Positions 36,386 through 48,278 are shown, counted from the first letter of the stretch. The stretch is 64,000 bases of DNA from Adiantum capillus-veneris (GCA_014529385.2 CM043953.1:69048372-69112371); one strand, 5' to 3'. A program made the numbers and translations. The notes: generated by a model from the sequence alone, not told the origin.

Positions 36386-37843
36386 GTGCGCACTAAAGAG
36401 TTCAAAACAGGTGATTACGTAATTGTTTATACCTTGAAGCAACATGCCAAGAAACTTAAAAAGCTAGGGATGGGACCATTTGTGATTAGTGATCTATCAC
36501 AAAGTGGAGCTGTCCAGCTTGTTACATTAGAAGGTGAAGAAATGCCGAACTGGATTAGTGGATGTCGACTGAAGAAATATCATCTACCACTCACACAGGA
36601 GATGCTCCAAAAAATTCATCAAGGAAAACAAAGAATGAAGGAAAAACAAAGAGTACGAGAGGAAGCTCAAGCAGAAGCAAAAGAACGCATTGCAAAAAGA
36701 AGACTTCTGCGACAACAACAACAACAAAGTGGGCCACCATTGCGAATCAATGCCATTCGACTGACGAAGTTGGATGAAGAAACAATGGAGCCAATCATTG
36801 CGATCAAAGTGGGCAGCAATCAAGTTGAATCGACAGCATTGCTTGATTCGGGAGCTCAAGCAAATTTGATCTCTTATGGATTATACCAACAACTCAAATT
36901 CACGGGTCCACTTCATCCTACTCCTCAAGTGCTGGAAAGTAGCACATCACACCCGTTGAAAACATTGGGATGAACTATATTGCAGGTACAGATACATCAA
37001 TATATTTACCCACACAAATTCTATGTGGTGGAGAATGAAAGCACACAACACCCAATGATGTTGGGGAAACCTTGGCAAAAAGAGTACAATGTGCAGATAG
37101 ATTGGAATGCAAAGGAAGTCAAAATTCAGCATGCACATGAACAACAGGTGATAGCCTTTGCTCAGCAACCACTAAAAAAAAAGCCAAAAGTAAAAATTCC
37201 ACCAAAGAACAACATGATACCCGAGACCAACAATCAAGTAAAAGCCAACCATGCTAATTATAGACATATGAAGTCACCGGCCGCCATGCAAAGATCTAGG
37301 TTACCAAAACAACAGAAACAAGTATGGATGCGGAAGGATAGAAATGACATGGCAGGCTAACAACAATGCAACAAAAGAATTCCAATGAAGCAGATGGTTC
37401 AACCAAAAACCAAGGGCCTAAAACAGGTATGGGTCCCTAAGACAGTGCTTAGCCATAACCCAAATGTCACTCTCATTTGGGTACCAAAACAAAAGCAAAA
37501 GGAACTCCCTTCAGTACAAGCAACAATGGAAGGCAGACAACTGCATTTGAAAAAGGAAAACCGACTTGTGTGGATGCCAATCAACAACAAACAAGGGGCA
37601 AACAAGGAAGTGCCAAAACATCTAAAAAAAACGGCAGAAACAAAATACCAATGGAGAGCAAAGGAAATACGGCCCATAGCCATTACGGCCCAGCCAATTC
37701 TCTCCTTAGAAACAACTACGACTCTATCAACAGTTGTGGCAAAGCAATTGCCTTTTGCAAAAAAGACAATTAAACAGAGAGCAGTAGAGTTACAGCTGTT
37801 ACTTGCAAAGAAAACAGGAAACCTCGACGACGAATGCCAATAA
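36386..37843 (+). pseudogene. Integrase C-terminus fused to a second retropepsin-like domain
   Basis: One frame with two in-frame stops (36,971-36,973 TGA; 37,358-37,360 TAA). It starts with an integrase C-terminal SH3/GPY-like module (FKTGDYVIVYTLK, GMGPFVISDL, SGCRLKKYH) and a Lys/Arg/Gln-rich hinge. It then has STALLDSGAQANLISYGLYQ (about 36,832-36,890) and HPMMLGKPWQKEYNVQIDW (about 37,050-37,105), the DSG and LG-x-x-W signatures of a retropepsin at proper spacing. The tail repeats a W-(V/M)-P motif (QVWVPK, LIWVPK, LVWMP). A canonical protease already lies upstream at 32.1 kb, so this is a second one. Function unknown. Confidence 0.75.
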
Positions 37844-39376
37844 GCATCTTGCTTATTCCCTTCTCTTGCACAACATTAATTTTTCCAAGCATTGATCGAA
37901 TATGCATAAAATAGGGCCACATTAATCGGCCAGGCATTAGCAAAATTTTTTTTTTCAACTTATGCACGACACATACTCCGAGGCGATACCTTGTCGTCCG
38001 GGAGGACTCCCGCTAGGAGGGGGGGAGGCATTCTCAAATGCGGAACCAATAACAGAAACATCAAAATAAGGGCATGATTTTCGACTATTTTAAGGGTTGT
38101 TGTTTGATTGCGTAAATTTTTTGGAGTAACCCAAGTACATATGCCCTTATACAGCATGTATCTATAGGTATATGGGGCCAAACGCCAAATCAAACCCCTA
38201 GGTGTGTGTATATAAGTAGAAATAGCCATTTTTGGAAAAAATATTGGTAAAACGGAGAAATCCGGCCATAAAAATTGCATGTGAGTGTATATAATGTTTT
38301 GCGGTGATGTTTGTGATTTATTATGATTTTTGGGGATTTTTTGGGTTTGATTTGCTATTTTCCTTTTAATTTTGCTAATTTTCGGCAAAAAAACTTCAAA
38401 AATACAAAAAGCAGATGAAAAACGATCGTAATAAAAAAAAAAATATATGAGGATGATCAGTGACTATAGAACAACCTATGGTACAGTGGGGGTGCAATTA
38501 TGAAACTGGAGCGGAAAGCGTGTTTTGGCCAGGTTTTGACCGAAATGCCAAATTTATGGTAAACAGAGCAAATGGAGTCCAAATCAAGAAATTTTTGAGC
38601 CTAAACCGCATCTCGCAAGAAGATAGGAGCACATGTCAAATTTCATGAAAAGTGGTTCGGGGACCTCCATTATAAGAATTTTTCACCTCATTTTTAGCTC
38701 ATTCTCACTATTGACTTTGTGGAGAGAGCTTCTGCCACCTAGAGCGGACTGACCTTCCAGCAGCTTCTACGACGCACACGACTACTCGACGAGCTCCAGA
38801 CATGAGAGGTAGGCTCACCGCCTTGAGCTTTTCGCGCATGTTTGTCATCATGTCGCGAAAACTAGCGTAGGGGTCACACACAAAGCGGGCGGTAGAGACC
38901 TACAAGTAGAGACGGCGGCCTAACGACTAACCCAAAAGCAACAAGACTTCATCAGCAGCTTACCCTAGCCTAAGAGACCAGTCCTGGATATCCAAAGGCA
39001 GTAGAAAACCATCGAGAAAAACCCTAATTCCCAAAAACCCGCAAGAGGCCACCAAATGGGAAATCGACGAAACGGAGACCAAATGCTACCAAAATTCATG
39101 GGTAGGAGCATGTCGACATGCTCAACAAGTCTATGTGACCCGCATGACCAAAAAGTGACCCGAGACGGCACTAAACTTCAGAAACGGCATCAGACACACA
39201 AAGCGTCAAATTGGTCTTGCGGCCAAACACTATCAAGATACACTTTTTGAGCCCAAAAACACCACACAGGCCCTTACAAGCATCAATCCTTGTCCAAATC
39301 CAAATCCAAGAACATGGCCATGTTCCATAGGCCAAGGACTTCCCACAGAACAAGTTTCATGTCATTTTGATGAAAA

Positions 39377-39400
39377 AGACATCCTACGCGTAGGATATCT
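39377..39400. repeat. 24-bp palindrome, copy 5 (one mismatch)
   Basis: CGCG centre intact; right arm reads GGATATCT instead of GGATGTCT. Confidence 0.9.
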
Positions 39401-39660
39401 CCAACATAAATTTAGCCTTCTGTGCAAAGAGTGACATCATGGGAGCGAATGCCCTGGTGCAATGAGCCCTTATACCAATTTTCAACCCATTTGGACATCA
39501 ATTGCTACCTATGATGGACTTTCTACCCAAATTGTGACCTAAAGCCTGAATCAGCCCAAAAATCCACTTTTTGATATCCAAATCCAAATCCAAGCATATA
39601 GCCATGATCCATGAGTCATGCACTAATAGCATAGCAAGTATGAACCAACTCTGATGAAAA

Positions 39661-39684
39661 AGACATCCTACGCGTAGGATGTCT
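39661..39684. repeat. 24-bp palindrome, copy 6 (perfect)
   Basis: Identical to copy 1 although about 12.8 kb away. Confidence 0.95.
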
Positions 39685-39849
39685 AGATGAAATTTTTTGG
39701 TCAGATTTGCACTGTGAGTACATGCACAGCTTCACAAGTTCCTTTTAAGCTTTATTTTCAATTTTCAAGTCATTTGGATAAGTAAAACTCAGTTTCGCAG
39801 CTAATATGGAAAAAACGCTAACTTCGGACTACTAAGTGCAACAGGATCA

Positions 39850-42800
39850 ATGGTAGCCGCGAAGTCACCGGCAAAGAAGAAAAGAATGACCATCAAGGAT
39901 TACTTGGAAGAAGTGGAACCCTTCGTCATTCCAGAAGGAACACTAAGGCCCACCAACACATGGATACAAGAAGATCTGTTAGAGTCCAACGACCTAAAGA
40001 TCTACCAAGGAGTGTTCAAAGACACGGAAGGCAATGTTATCAAGCTACGAATGCTTCCGCGAGAACTCAATGAGTTTGTACGAAGCAAGATGGCCGGATA
40101 CTTGGAGAAGATTGATCTCCACAACTATTTTGAAGCAATACCGGCAGGGGTGGACATCAAGAGAGTCTGGGAGTTTGTGACAACCATCAAAGAGGATGGA
40201 CTGGCCAAAGTAACAAATCTACAAGGCACGCTAGAAACAGAGATAATCATCACTGAGCAGGTTGTAGCAAAGGCACTAGACCTCTCCAACGAGGGGGATA
40301 GTGTAAAGACAAAAAGGGATGAGGTCAAGGTGTACAATGAGAAGAAAGGGAATTACACCTTTGAAGATATTGCCAACCCAAGAGTGGCAATCATGAGCCA
40401 GTTATACAACCAGTACTTCCACATGTGCACGAAGAGGCCACAGAAGTACAGAATGCCGCCAGGTGCAATTGCCACGACATTCACTTGGGCAATGATGAAA
40501 GGCACCCCAAAGATAATCAATTATGCGGCATATATACATGACAACCTAGTAAAGATGGGTAACAAGAAGCCAAACTATATAGTGACAGGAGAACTAATCA
40601 CCAAGGTGATTTATGGAGCACTAAACGCAAAGGGAAGGTGGCCTGACCCCCCGTCTCAGAACGACTGGCTGAGGCTAAAAGAAGACAAGGAAGACGAGCC
40701 CCAAAGAGCACCAAGGGTGGCTACAAGACTGAAAAGACGGCTAGAGCCAGTTCAAGAGGAGCAGCCAGAGCAAAAGAAAGAGAAGAAGAAATTTGCCCAA
40801 GTACCTGCCAAAGAAACAAGGTCGCAAAAAGCGGCAAGATTAGAGAGGCTGATGGAGAGCTTCTGAGCAGAGAGAGCCCTCAAGGGTGATTTAAGTGAAC
40901 TCTGGAAGCCTTCTCTAGAGTCAATGTCGGGATCATCCCGAAGAGTGCAAAGGGACAGATTTGAGGACTATATCAAGAATTTTGAGATTCTTGATGCAGC
41001 ATCAGAGAATATACCGCATGTCCCTTTCACAGAGGAGGAAGTACTGCAAATACGGCAGAAACTGCTAGATGAGCAAGAGAGCCAAGAAAGAGAAAGAAAA
41101 ACTAAAGCAGACAGGGATTTAAAGGGCAAGCCTACATCCCTACCGGCCAGCCCTAAACCCAGCCCACAGCCCTCACCACCGCCCTCACCACCTCCTAGCA
41201 GCCCTCCACCAGAAGACAAGGAGACTGAAGACAAAGCTGAAGAACGACAAGGAGGAGAGCAAGAGTAGAGTCAAGAGCAAAAGCTAAAGAAAGAAGCTAA
41301 GCCTCGAAGTGAGCAAAAATAATTAGAAGATTCTTATTACGCATTTTTGGACCTGCTAGCTGCAGGATATACGAAGGAAGAAGCCGCCAAATTCGCATTC
41401 GACTTGGCGAGGACAGGGCCTAAAGAACAGATGCAAGGCATCAGGCTAGTGGAATTAAAGGAAATTGACACAGATACAGTGGACCTGCACCCGCCCTCCA
41501 ACGATTGGGACGTGGTGATGACAAAGCTAACCGGGTTGCGAGCGTAATCCATGGCTTCAGAAAAAGAGATGACAGCTCTCAAGGCCATTGAAGTAAAGAT
41601 TAAGATGGAAGTAGACTCTCTGCAAGGACAAAGCCAAAGGCAAAAGGAGAGGGAAGTTGAGCTACAGGCCAGCCTAGCAAGGGCACTACAAAGCTACCAG
41701 GCAATGGAGGAAGCAAATCAAGTAGCCGCAAAAAGAATGCAAGGAGTTGAAGAAGAATGCCAGCAGCTCAGCAAATCACTGCTAGATGCCGAGAAGGAAA
41801 GAGATAACTTGACACTACAGCTGGCAGAAGAATCTAAAGAAGTAGAAGCCATGAGAAACGCCAAGGAAAGGGCGGAGATAGATCAAGAAGCAAGCCAGGA
41901 TGAGGTCCCTGAGCTCAAGGACCAACTCAAAGTAAAAGATCAGACCATCCTGAGGCTGGGAGCATCACCTGCCAGAGTCAGAGCTACTAGCTCGACTCAA
42001 ATCCCGACTGAGAGTCAACTCTATGAAGAACAAATGCAAGAACTTCAAAAAGAGATGACTCTAGAGAAAAAGCAGAGATTGATGATGGCAGAAGGATCTA
42101 TCGTCATGCAAACAAGAATGGAAGAAGAGCAGAAAGCCCTGCAAGAGGAAGTAGAAAGCATGAAAGGAAAGCTCGAGGAGGCCGAGAGAATAAACGCCGA
42201 ATTAAATGACCTCCTCGTGAATATGGGCGAAGAAGCGGAAACGGAAAAGAAAAAACTCCTGAGGCAAATTGAGGAGTTAAAAGGACAGCAAGCAGGAAAG
42301 CCAGAGAGCACAGGACCAGCAGCCAATGAGGGCATTGACCTAGAAAATGTCGCAGATCCGGTGGACACGCCTATGCAAGAGGAAATCCTAGAAGGATCCT
42401 CTGAAGAGCCACAGGATCTAACACAGGAAGAGGAAGAAAAATTGCGTAAAGCAATAGAGGTGGAGCTCAGAGAGACCACAAAGGAAGCCTTGGAGTGGCA
42501 GCAGAGGGTTTTCAAGTTTATGACCATTCAGAAGATCGACGCCAACAACCTCAGGCGTGAGTGGCTTCAACCCTCTCTCCCATATCCATTGCTGAAATAT
42601 GAGGCAACTACCATAAACAAGCGGATTAGAGAAGAGCCAACCGTACCACTTTACAATGCAGATACCTCACAACCAGAAGGGGTCAGGCTCATTGTTGATT
42701 CTCATCCAAAGTGGAGGAAGGCCTGGCTTACAAAGTACCCACAATACCTAATCCACTTGGTAGAGGCACCGAAAAATATCAGAGACAACCTCAGATTTTG

Positions 42801-43295
42801 TCCTCTACCAAGGATTAGGACGTGGAAAGCGCAGGAAATCTTGCAAAGGAGCCAACCCACTTGGCTGAACTACCCTAAGCTGTCGGGCTTGAAGGCAGGT
42901 GAGAGAATAAGTGTCCAATACATGGTGAAAACCCTAACGAGCACCATAAAGTTGTTCACTGGCTCACCTGACCTTACATGCATTATGATAAGAAAATCTG
43001 CAAAACCCTCTTAGCAATGTTTGAGACTTTCAAGCTAGGCCAGGTGACCGACAACATCTTTTTCTTCCAGGATACTTACAGATGCGCTTATGATCTGTCT
43101 AGTCAGCCTTCCAAGGAGGTGATACATGCGCTGTATCAAAGGATAATGTTTCTACCATCCTATCACCTCCAGGATTTTGAAGAAGCGTTCTACACAGGCT
43201 TCTTCACAATAAACACTGACATTTTTGGCCCAACAATGATGAACCTGCATGCAAGATACAAATCACTACTAAAGATGCAAGAAAGGATACGATAA
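39850..43295 (+). pseudogene. Extra ORF3 downstream of pol: globular domain, Pro-rich hinge, coiled coil
   Basis: Segments 39,850-40,866, 40,924-41,268, 41,347-41,547 and 41,551-43,014 lie in one frame. They are separated only by stops (40,864 TGA; 41,266 TAG; near 41,320 TAA; 41,545 TAA). A shift near 42,985 leads to 42,978-43,295, so the ancestral ORF was about 1,150 codons. Order: a globular region of about 260 residues (LRMLPRELNEFVRSKMAGYL; GAIATTFTWAMMKGTPKIIN); a basic tail; a Pro/Ser hinge (SPPPSPPPSSPPP, about 41,170-41,215); a long coiled coil rich in E/K/Q (about 41,560-42,510); and a C-terminal globular part (HPKWRKAWLTKYPQYLIHL). It ends 52 nt before the 3' LTR. The first region resembles the domain seen in ORFs of Athila-type elements, from memory. 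I see no signal or membrane segment, so env-like is not supported. Confidence 0.75.
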
Positions 43296-43333
43296 AGAGG
43301 GGATCAACGGTCATGTCGGGGATGACATGAGCA

Positions 43334-43346
43334 AGGAGGGGGGGAG
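43334..43346 (+). other. Polypurine tract
   Basis: AAGGAGGGGGGGAG-type purine run directly before the 3' LTR. Confidence 0.85.
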
Positions 43347-44280
43347 TGTTAGAAGCTGGACACACCCCACGGCAACTAACTACTCGGAAGATTATTATTT
43401 TTTGTAATTATTCACATTGAGGAAAACCTGATTTTTCACCTTGTAAATATTGGGACTTACAGAAGTTTCTAGATTGTATCCCAGTTTTGATAGTTAGATT
43501 GAGTAGATGGTTGATTTTGAAACTTTAGGGTTTGAGAATTGTAAGGTGTATATACCACTTTTTGACCTTAATAAAAAACCTTTTGTCATTTTTTTAAAAC
43601 AAGTTTTTGAAGTCTATGAGTGAGCGTACTGTGTGCGAGAGAGAGTGTGAGCTTCATCTTGACGCTACGTGTGTACCGGTGGTCGGAATCGAGTGCGGAT
43701 AAGTGCAACGTGTTTCCCCCGATCAGAGCTACACTCCGATACCTACATTGCGCGCGTACGGTCCGGTTTTGCGAGCTCCTTCTACGAGCTTCATCTGGTG
43801 TTTGGGTGAGCATACATTGTCCGATTTTGCATTGCAGCATATCCACGCATTCACGTTGAGTAGAACTACACATCATGCACTTTAGATTTCAGAAACGAAG
43901 ACCTGCAGATTTCAGCCAGATATCCTACATGATTTTGCACTGGGTGTTTTAGGTTGGGATTTTGGTTCATAGACCTTAGGGAGAGCGACCTATTGGTATT
44001 AGTAGGGTCTCCGTCAAGTTCTATGGTGTTTTGAGATTGTTTGATGGGTGTTTGGCTCTAGAAAGCGTTGTAGGAAGCTTCCTCTTATGCACTCTTGAAG
44101 GCTGTGACTTAGACAATTGGTAGAGACCTCTGTAGGAATTAATTAGGAGTTGGTCGAGTGTAGGTTGACACCTTATGCTTGCTTCCACGCGCCTGCGGGT
44201 CGACCTTCGTCCTTAGCTGACATTATATGTTAGGTGAGTTCTCACTGTGCCGACGTCCGTTGCGGCCTATCCGTCCAACA
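43347..44280 (+). repeat. 3' LTR of the 18.9-kb element
   Basis: 934 bp, TGTTAGAAGCTGG to ...CGTCCAACA, followed by GATAT. It differs from the 5' LTR at scattered positions, many of them CpG-type transitions by eye, so the insertion is not very recent. Confidence 0.95.
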
Positions 44281-44285
44281 GATAT

Positions 44286-44902
44286 TAGTCACCATTCATC
44301 ATGTATACTTTTTAGGTAAATATGATCTCCAATTACCTATGGTTAAAGAAAGTGTTTTCTACTTCTCTCTATGTCATATTAGTCTGGTAATCTAAAGAAA
44401 CTTGAAATAACATCGTGGTTAGTTATGATTAGTAATGAATCATAATTAGAACAAAACAACAAAATTAAGAAGCTTCTTCTCAAGCAAGCAAGGGAAAGGC
44501 TTGCTTATGGAAACATGAGAGCTTAAGCATGAATTTAAGTAAGCATGAAAGGTAAATCACTTTCAAGCAAGTGCAATAGCATAAATAGAACAAGAAAATG
44601 TTACCTTAGTGTGTGTATGGTAGAGTCTTCTCCTAGCTTTGGGAACTATCAGAGAATCTTATTGGCGTAGTCATCTCTCTCCCTCTTCATCCTCACTTAA
44701 AGACCACCAATTTTGCTACTTGGATTGAAAGAAAGTAATAAGATAAACAAGATTCAAGGTATGGAAAGCTTGAGGGTTAGGAAGGAAGATTGAGTTCTAC
44801 CAAACATCAAGCGAACTTATCCGAGCAAGCTCAAAACCGAGCAAAGTTATCAAGTGAGTTTCTCACATATATATATACTTCTTTTCTAAAAAGAGATATC
44901 AT

Positions 44903-44959
<57 letters not shown>

Positions 44960-45648
44960 TCTTTAAACCCAAACAATAAATGTCAGCACCATTCCTCCCC
45001 AATCATGATTATACAAATCTAGTCGTCCTTATACATGTCACCACTGCTAGCAAAAATATGTTTTTTTGGAAACTTAAATACAGATCGATTGAAACAGCTT
45101 AGTTCACAAAAATGGAAGATGCGACTCCTTTCCATTTTGGATCATTGTTTGAAAAAATTTAGTAGATGTCTACAAGGCCATAACTTGCTTGCGGAAAATT
45201 TCAATGTCTTTTGAGCTTGTGTCTGCTCAAGACAAGGTGGTAAGGAAATCTTGCTAGTTAGATGAGGGAAAGGGTTGCATCATATTGACATCGCATTTTT
45301 TGCAGATGATAGAGACTTGCCAAACCATGTATGTCCACTAGGAAGAGCACTAATAAGTGAGAAAAGATGCTTAGATACTCTCTCTCTCTTTGAAAAAAAA
45401 AAAACAATATCACTAGCACCGACTATTTTCATCATATACAAAACATCTTTACAACAAAATGTTGAGCTTGGAGAATCTCCAAGAAAAAGTCTTTTCACTT
45501 TCAGGGACCAAAGTTGACTAGATTTGCTTCAATCTTTGACTTATTTTTCTTATCTTTCACTTCACCTTGCGCATTCTCCCACTTAAGTTTTAGTCCTCAT
45601 GAAGACTAAGCCAATGTGTGAGCACAACCAAACTACCTTGTAGGATCT

Positions 45649-45737
<89 letters not shown>

Positions 45738-45980
45738 ACTCTCTGAAAAAGCCTGTGTCTGTCAATTTTTAGATTTTAAGTCCGCTAAAATATATTGCTA
45801 AGAGCCGATTGAAAACTCAAAACAACCGATTGAAGGGAGGAAAAAAAATGATAAATTCGGTTTGAAAATTCAAGAAAATAAAGTTTAATTTTAAAAAATG
45901 CCGTTATTTTGAGAAATTTTCTTTTTGGATGTTTGTGAAATTAATTTTTCCCAAACACTGTTTGAAGCATGTGAACCGGT

Positions 45981-46036
<56 letters not shown>

Positions 46037-46174
46037 ACGCTGAGCATACACTCATTAGAAGTATAACAAGCTGACATTTGTCCAAAAATGATTCGCAGGA
46101 AAAACCCACCAGCAGTACCACAAAGTAAAACTTGCTTTAACAGCGCTACATTCAAGAGAGGCACCTACCTAAGA
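44286..46174. other. Unassigned DNA with microsatellites
   Basis: No gene recognised. Contains (GA)n at about 44,909-44,956, (TC)n followed by (AC)n at about 45,649-45,738, and (CT)n at 45,981-46,033. Open frames at 45,583-46,164 are products of these tracts. Confidence 0.5.
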
Positions 46175-46651
46175 TTAGTTAAGCTGATTCTCTGGAATCT
46201 CAACATCCCCATCGTTAATGTCTGTTTGCAAATCCTTGGGATCCTTGCCATTCACAGAGCAACCGACAGAAATGCAGTACCAAGAATCTCGGGGGGTTCA
46301 CTATGTGTAAAACTACCATATCACGTGCATTCAAGACATGTTTGTAAAACCCCTTTATCTATGAATAATGTTAAGAATATAATGTACCCTTTTCTTTTAA
46401 TATCTGTAAGTTTTTTTCAAATTTGAAAAAATAATGCCCTTCTGTATATATATTTCTGTAAGTTTCAAGAACTTTAAATACCCTTCTGTTGAACTCACGT
46501 GATAGGTTACATTTTTATTAGGTGACCTCCCCGAGCCAAGAATTTCCTTTATTGTGCCAGCAAGCTCCTTTGCCATTGAACGGGGATGCATCACACGGGC
46601 AATCTCAATCACATCATCGAGAGAAATGTTGCCATTGTGCTTGATGTTCTT
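46175..46651 (-). pseudogene. RPL12: 60S ribosomal protein L12 (uL11) C-terminal copy, split by a MITE
   Basis: On the minus strand, from about 46,651, [20 protein letters not shown] and [16 protein letters not shown] match the conserved middle of cytosolic L12/uL11. The MITE at 46,288-46,535 intervenes. Beyond it the copy resumes with EILG (target duplication), [17 protein letters not shown] and [15 protein letters not shown], then TAA at 46,177-46,175, the natural C-terminus. One base is missing after EILGT. The N-terminal half is absent: similarity stops at 46,651, where a pyrimidine-rich stretch precedes AAG. That could be an old intron acceptor or a 5' truncation of a retrocopy. Either way this copy cannot make a functional protein. 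Confidence 0.88.
46288..46535. mobile_element. 248-bp MITE, hAT-like, inserted in RPL12 copy
   Basis: Flanked by perfect 8-bp duplicates CCAAGAAT (46,280-46,287 and 46,536-46,543). The ends are inverted repeats: CTCGGGGGGTTCAC...ATATCACGTG...TTCAA at the left, and at the right, read on the other strand, CTCGGGGAGGTCACC...TATCACGTG...TTCAA, about 45 bp with mismatches. An 8-bp TSD and short size fit a non-autonomous hAT element. No ORF. Confidence 0.88.
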
Positions 46652-47355
46652 ATAAAATGTATACGGAGAAGGAAGAGGAGTTTGCAGGTTGAAAACCAAC
46701 TAAGAGCTCATGGGGCACACTACCATGGGGCAAAACCTTGTTGCAAATGCTAGGACTGAGGGGCAAGCAAGAGAACAAGAAAAAGTCAATTGAGTGCCGC
46801 AACGGCTTGCATGGTCAGATTAATAGGAGGAATTTTGACAATGCAATTATGAGAGTAGCCAGCAAGTAGGCCTCCCCAATCTTAGAACAAAGAAAAATGT
46901 TGCAAAATCATCAACATTTGTAAGATGAAGAATAAACAATTTGTAAAGCTGTGAAGAAATTTGAAGGTCGTGAAGCATATGGAAGGTCGAACGTGTTCCA
47001 AGTTAACCTTACCAAGACATTTTTGGAAGCATTGAGACCTCTCAAAGACTCTTCACAATGTGAATTAGCAAAGCTTGGCCAACTATGAAGGTCGAGATAT
47101 TGATGCCACGATAGAGTGAGCAAAGTGAGAGTGTAGGTGAGGCCAAAGCACAGGGCAGGTCTGTAGCCAGCAAATGTCATTGGATGAGCGACTGATCTGA
47201 TGGGTAATAGCTGCTCCATTGATGGAACCTGAGAAAACGTTGATGCAATGTTGGAGAAGGCAAGGTTGATTTTACATACAGAGGACGATAAGAGTGAGAT
47301 CACACTCTATGAGCGAGATGAAAAAATTCTACTAAAGAGATTGCAAGATACAACA
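46652..47355. other. Unassigned DNA upstream of gag-only element
   Basis: No gene recognised. The upstream part of RPL12 was looked for on the minus strand here and not found with confidence. Confidence 0.4.
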
Positions 47356-48278
47356 TGTAAAAGATAGGTTGCCAGAAGGAGAGAGACCAGTTAGGGAGGG
47401 GGTTACGCCACTTGGTGAGCAGGAGGTGGCCATGCAAGTAGGGAAGCCGAGGGGCTACAGGCCAGCGCTATACAGAAGGAGGAAAAGGCAGGGTCGAGGA
47501 GAGCTTGAGGAGGTGCAACCGAGGGGGGCCGCCTTGCAGAGATGTGGAGGAGCTGCAGTAGGGACTGAGGGCCACGGGGTGGCGCAGATTCCAGCCTTGA
47601 GGTGGTGAGGGTGAAGCGAGGGGCAGCCGGGAGAGGCTGCCAGGTGCAGTAAGGGGAGGCCGCCAGGGCTGCCATGTGAGAAGAAGGTCCGGTAGAGGGC
47701 ATGCAAGAGGAGGTGATGCAAGATAAGAGAGGGGAGTCAACTGTAGTGGGCGAGGAAAGCCACAAAGGACTGCCAAGTCGGAGTAGGACTACAGGGTGGT
47801 GTCACCATGAAGGGGAGATGTAGCGGCCACTTGCAGAGGTGGGGGGCTGGCCAGTAGCGAGAAAGAATTCTCTAAGCCGACCGAGGGGGGCTCGACCAAA
47901 CCAGAGTTTACATGTTGATGTAAAGGTTTTCTACTGGTTTTTTTATGGCTCGATTGTGACCATCTACTCCGTCTCGTCTTGTGCATCTCGTCCATGGAAG
48001 CAGTGGCTCTGGACTGATTGTGTGTGTGTGCACAGAAAGAGGAGGAGAGAGATTGAGTGAACCATGTGAATGAGGGATTGCCGATTGGTTTGTATATGCG
48101 TCAGACAATGTGAGTGTGTATGGTTGGGAATGCTAGTAGGCGAGCCTCTACATTGGAAATTTACAAAAAGTGTGCATGTGTACGTGATTCTGTGTGGCTC
48201 GGGGTGCTGGATATCTATTGGGCTATAGAGAGGCATTCATATAGTGTATCTGGTGTTGTATCCTTTTCCCCCATCCCA
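47356..48278 (+). repeat. 5' LTR of gag-only element
   Basis: Matches 50,650-51,563 over its length with scattered differences. Overlapping ORFs in several frames (47,369-48,308) are GC-rich chance frames. Confidence 0.78.

Larger units (their letters stand above)
37844..39849 (+). other. Non-coding spacer with palindromic repeats
   Basis: Two-kilobase spacer between the integrase/second-protease frame and ORF3. Contains the two remaining palindromes (39,377 and 39,661). Both sit after 'GATGAAAAAGACATCC', the same lead-in as in leader copy 3. No ORF supported. Confidence 0.65.
25386..44280 (+). mobile_element. 18.9-kb Ty3/gypsy LTR retrotransposon with extra ORF
   Basis: Direct LTRs 25,386-26,322 and 43,347-44,280 (TG...CA, about 935 bp) are flanked by identical GATAT (25,381-25,385 and 44,281-44,285). 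A PBS follows the 5' LTR and a PPT precedes the 3' LTR. Inside: a 1.8-kb leader with palindromes, gag, protease, RT, RNase H, integrase, a second protease-like domain, a 2-kb spacer with more palindromes, and ORF3. No second (archaeal-type) RNase H is visible between RT and integrase, unlike the minus-strand elements here. The PBS type (TGGCGCCGTTGCCGGGGA) and downstream ORF recall Athila/Tat-like giants, but lineage needs an RT tree. Multiple stops and shifts show it is inactive by itself. Confidence 0.92.

Noticed and set aside
39850-43295. Envelope-like gene
   Set aside because: No signal peptide, membrane span or glycoprotein-like cysteine pattern; the long coiled coil and Pro hinge are better described without that label.
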